Below are positions 58,831 through 64,000 of a stretch of 64,000 nt of DNA, piece by piece. Under the pieces are notes generated by a model. It was not told where the DNA came from. It ran no database searches and saw only the letters and a list, made by a program, of their open reading frames with translations. The DNA comes from Nymphalis io (lineage: Eukaryota > Arthropoda > Insecta > Lepidoptera > Nymphalidae). Positions within the stretch are counted from its first letter, which is position 1. Each line of letters starts with the position of its first letter. The position numbers were made by a program, and so were the translations under genes. The stretch spans positions 930,001 through 994,000 of the forward strand of contig NC_065907.1 in the NCBI RefSeq assembly GCF_905147045.1. Reading direction: 5' to 3'.

Positions 58831-60137
58831 ATTCTATCAGCATAAAGAAATACATGTATAGAGCCTTTAACAATCCGTTCGGGCCGCCCTGTGATCTTAA
58901 GCCGAGGATTCGATCCTGACTTCACGGATTATTGCCGTAGCCATTTTTTAACACAAGCCTTACGTTTAACATGAGCAAATGGGATTCACGCTTACCTTCA
59001 AAACAAGTATTTTTCGTATACTTTGACACGTGAAGAAGATGCATCTCGGGAGAGGCTTAGCTAACCTTAGACCTTAGAGTCCAGCTGTAAATTGTGATTG
59101 GCTAATGATGATGTCATTAACGATGGCTTTAATAAATACCATGTTGTAACAAGTGAACTGAAGGGTGTTTATTTGTTTATTTATTTGTCAACGCAAATAG
59201 TAGAAGAAATATACACAATATAAAACCAAAAATCAACATAATTATTTAGGTGATTGCCTACTTTTTATAGGTCTTCTAATATTACTTTTATATATAATTA
59301 TATCAACATTGTAAAAAACAATTAATAATAATAAAAAAATGACTATAAAATTAATATTCTTGTTTTGAAATACATAAAATATTCATAAAACACATTCGAA
59401 ATGACGGGTTACCCGATCATCGAAGCACTAAAAAATTTAATTTCACGATTTCATTTAATCACTTCGGATTCCGTTGAACATAATATTCGGTTCAAAAGAA
59501 TTTTTGGATTTAGAGATTGCTTTCTATTACTTTAAAATTTGTTTATTCTAATTGCAATCGCAATAACCCTTATTTCGTATACCATAAAGACCATTTAACG
59601 ATGAACGAATTTGTAATACGCTTTGTAAGTTCATAATTGACTTGAGTAATTAACTTAGATGAGTTTTGAAGTAGGTAAAAGAGGACAGATGCTTTAAATT
59701 ATTCAATTAAAATGTATTAACGAAAATTTGCGTTGGGAAAGTACATTTTTAGAGTTCAAAATGATGATGTCCTCCTGACCGATTTCTGACTTCAAACTCT
59801 CAACGGAGTCTTGCTAACTGCGCCGAGTTATTATGCTCGAAAAGGGTTGCCAGGTCTTATATATAGCCGGACAGACCCTTATAAGGGACGTGGTAGAAAA
59901 ATAAAACGTAATTTTTATTTAAATGTTTTAAAACTCATTTTTTAAAGTTTACCTAAATTTACCGATCAAATGGTAAAAGGATTACAAAAGCCGAACAAAG
60001 GGAGCATCGTCTAATTTCGCCGGACACGCATACTACTGCTTTCTTATGCTCGAGTATGTGACATATTTTCCAATCCGATCCTTCCAGTATCCCAGCAATG
60101 GGGCTGTTACTTTAATTTTATTTTAAGGGTTTACACG
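58831..60137. other. Spacer with a SINE D remnant
   Basis: At 59767-59835 a worn antisense D 3' end (gtcctcctgaccgatttc) is present. The rest is unique AT-rich sequence with no gene. Confidence 0.4.
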
Positions 60138-60159
60138 TTTAGTTTAGTTTAGTTTAGTT
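60138..60159. repeat. (TTTAG)n microsatellite
   Basis: About four units directly before the SINE M at 60160. Confidence 0.85.
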
Positions 60160-60505
60160 CTAGCCGAGATGGCCTAGTGGTAAAAACGCGTGAATCTTAA
60201 CCGATGATCGTGGGTTCAAACCCAGGAATGCACCACTGAAATTTCATGTCCTCAATATGTGTATATAATTCATCTCGTGCTTGACGGTGAAGAAAAATAT
60301 CATGAGACACATGCAGGTTTCCTGCACATGAAATTAGACACATCCAGGAAACCTGCATGTGTCTAATTTCACCGAAATTCTGCCACATATATATTCCACC
60401 AAACCGCATTGGAACAGCGTGGTGGAATAAGCTCCAAACCTTCTCCTCAAAAAGGGAGTGGAGGCCTTAGCCCAGCAGTGGGACATTTACAGGCTGTTAC
60501 TTTAC
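60160..60505 (+). repeat. SINE family M with internal inverted duplication
   Basis: A full sense copy from 'gccgagatggcctagtggta' to 'acatttacaggctgttactt'. Inside, a 20-bp segment of the body (60305-60324) is repeated as an exact reverse complement at 60345-60364, making a long hairpin absent from other copies. Confidence 0.9.
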
Positions 60506-60805
60506 TTAACTTCACTTAAATTTTTACTAGTTCTATCGATTGGACTATGGGCTGATGGCGGCTAGCTAGGTTATAGACAAACTGAATAAACCACGATGAT
60601 GCATACCATAATGTACACGTGAAGGGAGTTGTGGTTTGAAAATCAAACTTTACATATAAATATTATGATTAAGTGTTTACTTTCCGATGTCACGGATTCA
60701 CTAACAATCCAATTCACGTGAAACGTAAATCATAAAATACGATAGATATAACAGAATATTTACATAATTCTAGTATTGAATAAATATATGTATTTATTTA
60801 TATTA
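60506..60805. other. Spacer, nothing recognised
   Basis: Unique AT-rich sequence. Confidence 0.35.
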
Positions 60806-60975
60806 CATAGGCCACACGGGCCACAAAATGATCACCACGGCAAATACACATTGTAGGAAATATTAAACATTGTTTAGATTAAAAATGCCCCACCAATCTT
60901 AGGGACTAGGAATTTAAGTCCCCTGTGATTGTAATTACACTGGCTCACTCGCCCCTTAAATCAAAAGCATTGGTA
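60806..60975 (-). repeat. SINE-like family A, diverged
   Basis: Antisense 'ccacacgggccacaaaatga', 'gccccaccaatcttagggac' and 'ttacactggctcactcgccc'. Confidence 0.65.
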
Positions 60976-61439
60976 ATCTATCAATAGACTGGGTGAATTG
61001 GTGGTTTTTAAAAAATAAATAACAGCTCTTTGATGCTCATGAAATACCCTTAGGGTACCGGGCGATGTGGGCTTCTTTCTTACCTACCATTTCATACCCC
61101 TTATCAGTTAAACAATAATTTTGAATTTTTGTGTTATGGTCAACAAGATGACCAGAATAAACAATGCTAAACACTAAGATTAATCATTCCTTAACTGAAT
61201 ACTAAACACCCAATACATTACCACTTTACTCTTGAACATAGCGAATGAAAATGGTTGCCAGGCGTTGTTTTTATATTCCCCATTTATTGCAGCTATAAAT
61301 AACATTAGGGGTTTATGAAGCGAATAAAAACAAGAGTCGATTTTTAACTCTCAATACGCACAATTCACCTTCACATAATACAAGCGAGCGGTCCTGAGTT
61401 TGTAAGTATTATATATTTTAATTTGATTTGAAATACAGA

Positions 61440-61530
61440 GTGACCATGGGTCATTTGATGGTAAGTGGTCATCGCTGCCCTTAGACATCCCTTACATCTT
61501 TCATGCGCCAGCCACTTTGGGAATTAAGAT
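61440..61530 (-). repeat. SINE-like family A, short remnant
   Basis: Antisense 'tttgatggtaagtggtcatc', 'catgcgccagccactttggg'. Confidence 0.55.
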
Positions 61531-61762
61531 ACAGATACCATTGTGTCTGGGTTTTTGTATACCTCCTACAGGCTCACCTGCTGGAGAGTGGTCACGGATA
61601 TCTGCAATACCAGAGTTCCTGCTGGTTTAGGTTTTATCAAAATCGGTTGTATCCAATATAGGTATTATCTAAAAGGTGTCCCAATATTTTTGGGATTTTT
61701 TAAATTTAATATAAAAACGAACGCGGTATTTTTTATGTACTGTTACTCTCATTCTGATGAAA

Positions 61763-62030
61763 AGACTTCAGAGCTTATTCCACCACGTTGCTTCAATGCG
61801 GGTCGATGAATACATATGTACATTTGTGGGAGACTTTAATTCGACCCATGCAGGTTCCCGTAGGACGTTATCCTTTACGCACCAAGCACAAGAAACACAA
61901 ATCAAGCACATTAAAATTTAGTAGTAATTGTATGGACTTGATCCTCCTCCTTGACCCATAATTATCAGTTAGGATTAATATAATAATAATGGTATGGAAT
62001 AATGTGCTCTAACCACTGAGCTTCTCGGAT
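61763..62030 (-). repeat. SINE family M, old copy
   Basis: The worn antisense order 'agcttattccaccacgttgc', 'cccatgcaggttcccgtagg', 'acacaaatcaagcacattaa' and 'aaccactgagcttctcgga'. Confidence 0.65.
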
Positions 62031-62141
62031 GGTGTTTTTCAAAGTTTTTGTGAATCGTTACCCTCGTAGTTTCCTTATCGTCATGTATTATATTTTGATT
62101 GCTTTATAATGTGATTAAATAAATTGAATTAAATAATTATA

Positions 62142-62272
62142 ATAATATCCTGGTACATTATTCACACATGGCCATCTGATCCTAAACTAAGCAGAGCTTG
62201 TACTATGGAAACCAGACAACTGATATACTACATATACTACTTTTCTTTTGTAAATATATACCAATATAAATA
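62142..62272 (-). repeat. SINE family T, 3' half
   Basis: Antisense 'atcctggtacattattcaca' to 'tactacttttcttttgtaaa'. The tRNA-like head is lost. Confidence 0.8.
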
Positions 62273-62992
62273 ATCATTTCATCGTCATATAAATATATCT
62301 ATTAAATATTCGGTTATGTAAATTCAATTAGTAAAAATATCAAATACAGTGACGCTACAATCACAATTCTGTTTAAGTTGAAGGCAAGTTTTTTTTTTAA
62401 TAAAACCACTGCAAAGCCCAATGGCCGACATCTGGCGAGGTGTAACTTCTATTATTAGGGGATTGGGGGCTCTGTTTTTTTTCTAAATTATGATTCTAAC
62501 TGTTGTTTGTAAGTTGGGGTTTACTTGCAAAGTAACTAAGTTATGACTTTAAAAGGAAATATACATATTTATTTGAACGGCTAATATGTTTGGATATTAA
62601 TATATACCTATTTTCCATCACATGTTATTTTTATTATTATGGTTGTGCGTTTTCTATGAATACGTTGTTTTTCTTAGTTGTTTTATGTAGATTGCGGCTG
62701 TATTTATTATTATCATTATTACTGTTTTAGTTAGTTAATATAAATAAGCGTGGATAAAGATAAACAGGCTTGGATTTACATATTCCAAGCGATTTTCTAA
62801 TGGCTTTGCTATAATACGTACTACATACAGCTCTTCATTATACGTTCATTTATTTATTTAGATGGAACTCCAACAGAAGTACATATAAAAATATAAATAT
62901 ACAAGTTTTAAGAAAACGAATAAATGTATTACAATTATAGGAGAACACAACATGCCTAAGAATTGTGTTGATATTTATATATTTACTTATAA
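62273..62992. other. Spacer, nothing recognised
   Basis: Unique AT-rich sequence with no supported feature. Confidence 0.35.
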
Positions 62993-63115
62993 TATAACAC
63001 TATTCTATTAAGCTACATATATTTACTAAAATTCACGACTCCATAAAGAATACCATAGATTATTTCTTATATCAAAGAATGACGTCATGTCAAACCAAGA
63101 GCAAAGTTTATGTAT
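62993..63115 (+). repeat. Unclassified repeat U1, copy 3
   Basis: Shares 'aacactattctatta', 'actccataaagaataccata' and 'aagaatgacgtcatgtca' with the copies at 10203 and 29303. Confidence 0.5.
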
Positions 63116-63462
63116 TTCTACTCCTGTTGACTAAACAATCGCCGGTTAAGTTTTAAGCGTGTAAAAAAAACCGCCTAAACAAAATTATTCTCTTCAATAA
63201 TTTCGTCGTTTATACAAATTTTATTTACTCTTCTTACACAAAGGAATTATTGTTTGACATTACAGAGCTCTTTAGGCAATTGTTGGAGAAACCGCCTCGA
63301 ACATTTCGAGAAATTATTTTAAGATACGAAATATTCTTTTGTTTGCCGAATTAAAACCGCTTTGCTTTTTAACTTGTAACGTTGCGTGATTTTTTTTTCT
63401 TGAGAATATTTGTAAATTTTGTTAAAATACGCTGAGAAATATGTTTAGCTAAATAAAGTTAT
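63116..63462. other. Spacer, nothing recognised
   Basis: Unique AT-rich sequence. Confidence 0.3.
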
Positions 63463-63700
63463 TGGTACAGATTTGTGCTAGCCCGTCTGGGAAGATTAAA
63501 ATGACTTATCACAAATTCTACTATCAAGCAATGCTTAGTACTTTTGTGTTTGAAGGGTGAGTTACCGAGTAAAACTACAGGCACAAGAGATATCTTAGTG
63601 TCAACGTTGTTCGCGCATTGACGATATAAGGAATGGTTAATATTTCTTGCAGTCAATGTCTTTGGGTGATAGTGACCATTTGCTATCAGGTGGGCGGATC
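63463..63700 (+). repeat. SINE-like family A, diverged
   Basis: Sense order 'tgctagcccgtctgggaaga', 'gtgtttgaagggtgagtta' and 'gaccatttgctatcaggtgg'. Confidence 0.65.
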
Positions 63701-64000
63701 GGATCTATAGTTTCAGATATCTCGTGATGAGTCAGTGACTTATGTATTATATATATAATTACTTTCACCGAAACGTGCAGCATCTTATTATATAGTTTTA
63801 TGTATATACTTTTACATATACTTTTATGTATATCGTTTCAGCAGTGCTATTCTGTAACCCACTTCGTCAGTTATGCGTATAATATTTACTTAAGGTTATA
63901 TACTATTTTGATGACTATATACATTAATTGTTATATTTATTATGGTCAATGTCGCTTATCATTTTCAAATTCTCTTTAAGAAAAGCCTTTCTGTTTTTTC
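63701..64000. other. Spacer to window end
   Basis: Unique AT-rich sequence with no supported feature. Confidence 0.3.

Noticed and set aside
60138..60159. Telomere-like repeat
   Set aside because: The unit is TTTAG, not the insect telomeric TTAGG, and the run is very short.

Overview
The window looks like AT-rich nuclear DNA of a lepidopteran insect, probably a butterfly. The signs are intron-rich genes with GT-AG splicing, no operons, and dense short retroelements. One SINE family has a tRNA-Lys-like head, as in the Metulj SINEs known from Heliconius; this placement is my inference from remembered family features, not from a search.

Two complete host genes could be assembled exon by exon, both on the minus strand, head to tail. 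(1) mcph1 (microcephalin, three BRCT domains), from ATG 43762 to stop 30779. It has nine intact coding exons (607 codons) plus a tenth exon (38172-39021) split by a LINE. (2) BBS5 (BBSome subunit), from ATG 54491 to stop 45759, with seven exons and 346 codons. A third gene is represented only by a CpG-rich promoter/5' region and a 16-nt first coding exon on the plus strand (13926-13941). Its next exon was not found.

The rest is mostly transposable elements. A full-length RTE-clade LINE with an intact 1020-codon ORF and a 9-bp target duplication (TSD) sits in an mcph1 intron (32714-35870). A rearranged, inverted copy of it lies at 37643-38046. A 5'-truncated R1-clade LINE with an open reading frame and 14-bp TSD is at 18460-20229, and a 173-bp tail copy of the same element with its own TSD is at 8286-8458. 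There are 3' ends of another LINE (called LINE E, jockey/CR1-like), a mariner fragment (16338-17040), and four SINE or SINE-like families. I call these A (about 290 bp, ends in CTATAAAA), M (Metulj-like), T (tRNA-like head with a TTTCACGC loop) and D (head GACTGCCTCGTTGG). Unclassified repeats U1-U3 and helitron-like fragments (H) are also listed.

Layout: 1-12.9 kb, repeats and unique AT-rich DNA; 12.95-13.95 kb, CpG-rich promoter and orphan first exon; 14-30.7 kb, repeats, mariner and R1 LINE; 30.7-43.8 kb, mcph1 with repeat-filled introns; 43.8-45.7 kb, spacer; 45.4-54.6 kb, BBS5 with an X-box-like site just upstream; 54.6-64 kb, repeats and unique DNA. No rRNA gene, functional tRNA gene or CRISPR array was seen. 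The tRNA-like segments are SINE heads. The exon structures rest on splice motifs, matching phases and remembered family similarity; none was tested against transcripts.
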